Positions 63,825-64,000 of a DNA stretch of 64,000 nt are shown here, piece by piece. Below the pieces are notes generated by a model. The model worked only from the letters and a program-made list of their open reading frames with translations. It had not been told where the DNA came from and ran no database searches. Each line of letters starts with the position of its first letter. The first letter of the stretch is position 1. The DNA is from Prorocentrum cordatum (lineage: Eukaryota; Sar; Dinophyceae; Prorocentrales; Prorocentraceae): assembly GCA_963575745.1 (NCBI GenBank), contig CAUYUJ010000665.1, forward strand, positions 17,501-81,500. Reading direction: 5' to 3'. A program made the translations under genes and the position numbers.

Positions 63825-64000
63825 GACATATGTCGTGCCATCTATGCGATGCAACCTGCGCGGCGCAAATCACACTGCCGAACTTGAGAATGTCAGCTCC
63901 ACTGACCGCGCCATCATCCCATTCACACGCCCGCAACTTGGTCTGTAAAACCCACGCGGCGACGATTGCCACGAGTGCTGGGCGCTGACGGCGCCTCGCT
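63825..64000. repeat. Dispersed repeat family X, copy 2 (cut by window edge)
   Basis: CGTGCCATCTATGCGATGCAA then CGCCCGCAACTTGGT and CGCGGCGACGATTGCCACGAG, in the order of copy 1. Confidence 0.55.

Overview
The window looks like nuclear DNA of a dinoflagellate alga. That is an inference from gene content; no rRNA, tRNA, organelle or spliced-leader marker is present. The evidence is (i) a decayed Ty1/copia-type retrotransposon carrying the extra SPxCTAF-type domain between integrase and reverse transcriptase that I associate with dinoflagellate copies, (ii) two decayed LINEs, one with a readable endonuclease, reverse transcriptase (LMGDP block) and C2H2 zinc-finger order, (iii) a PIF1-like helicase relic, and (iv) a very GC-rich background full of trinucleotide arrays. 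A Prorocentrum-like genome would fit, but the genus is a guess. Two 100-base N runs (37584-37683, 60410-60509) mark assembly gaps.

Layout. 0-7.4 kb: small inverted-repeat transposons with visible target duplications, a near-perfect 289-bp hairpin, minisatellites and CTC/GGA arrays. 7.5-8.3 kb: a frameshifted helicase relic on the minus strand. 8.5-9.6 kb: a 160-bp satellite with a dimeric higher-order pattern, then GAGT and GAT arrays. 9.85-13.8 kb: hairpins, degenerate tandem repeats and microsatellites. 14.3-15.1 kb: a LINE reverse-transcriptase fragment (minus). 16.3-22.0 kb: the copia-type element (minus). 22.2-23.9 kb: unassigned minus-strand ORF segments. 26.7-31.1 kb: the LINE (minus). 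31.1-35.8 kb: long ATC/CTC/GAC arrays. 36.5-39.2 kb: mixed repeats and a GGCTGA hexamer array. 39.56-41.35 kb: the only region resembling a host gene, a plus-strand leucine-rich-repeat protein broken by three apparent single-base indels and flanked by minisatellites. 42-52.5 kb: ATC, CTC, GAC and GGA arrays and fold-back repeats. 48.6-60.9 kb: a dense mosaic of short dispersed repeat families. 61.8-64 kb: an ACATAT hexamer array and a 290-bp tandem pair.

No intact, confidently functional protein-coding gene is visible. Most long open frames are low-complexity translations of microsatellites and are not listed. The most informative content is the mobile DNA: a MITE family with about 30-bp terminal inverted repeats and verified 8-bp target duplications (five copies in 54.0-60.4 kb), a six-copy AT-rich family with a recurring short peptide reading, two large palindromic elements, and the retrotransposon relics. 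These are independent insertions, not a pathway or operon. I found no defence system, CRISPR array or gene cluster.
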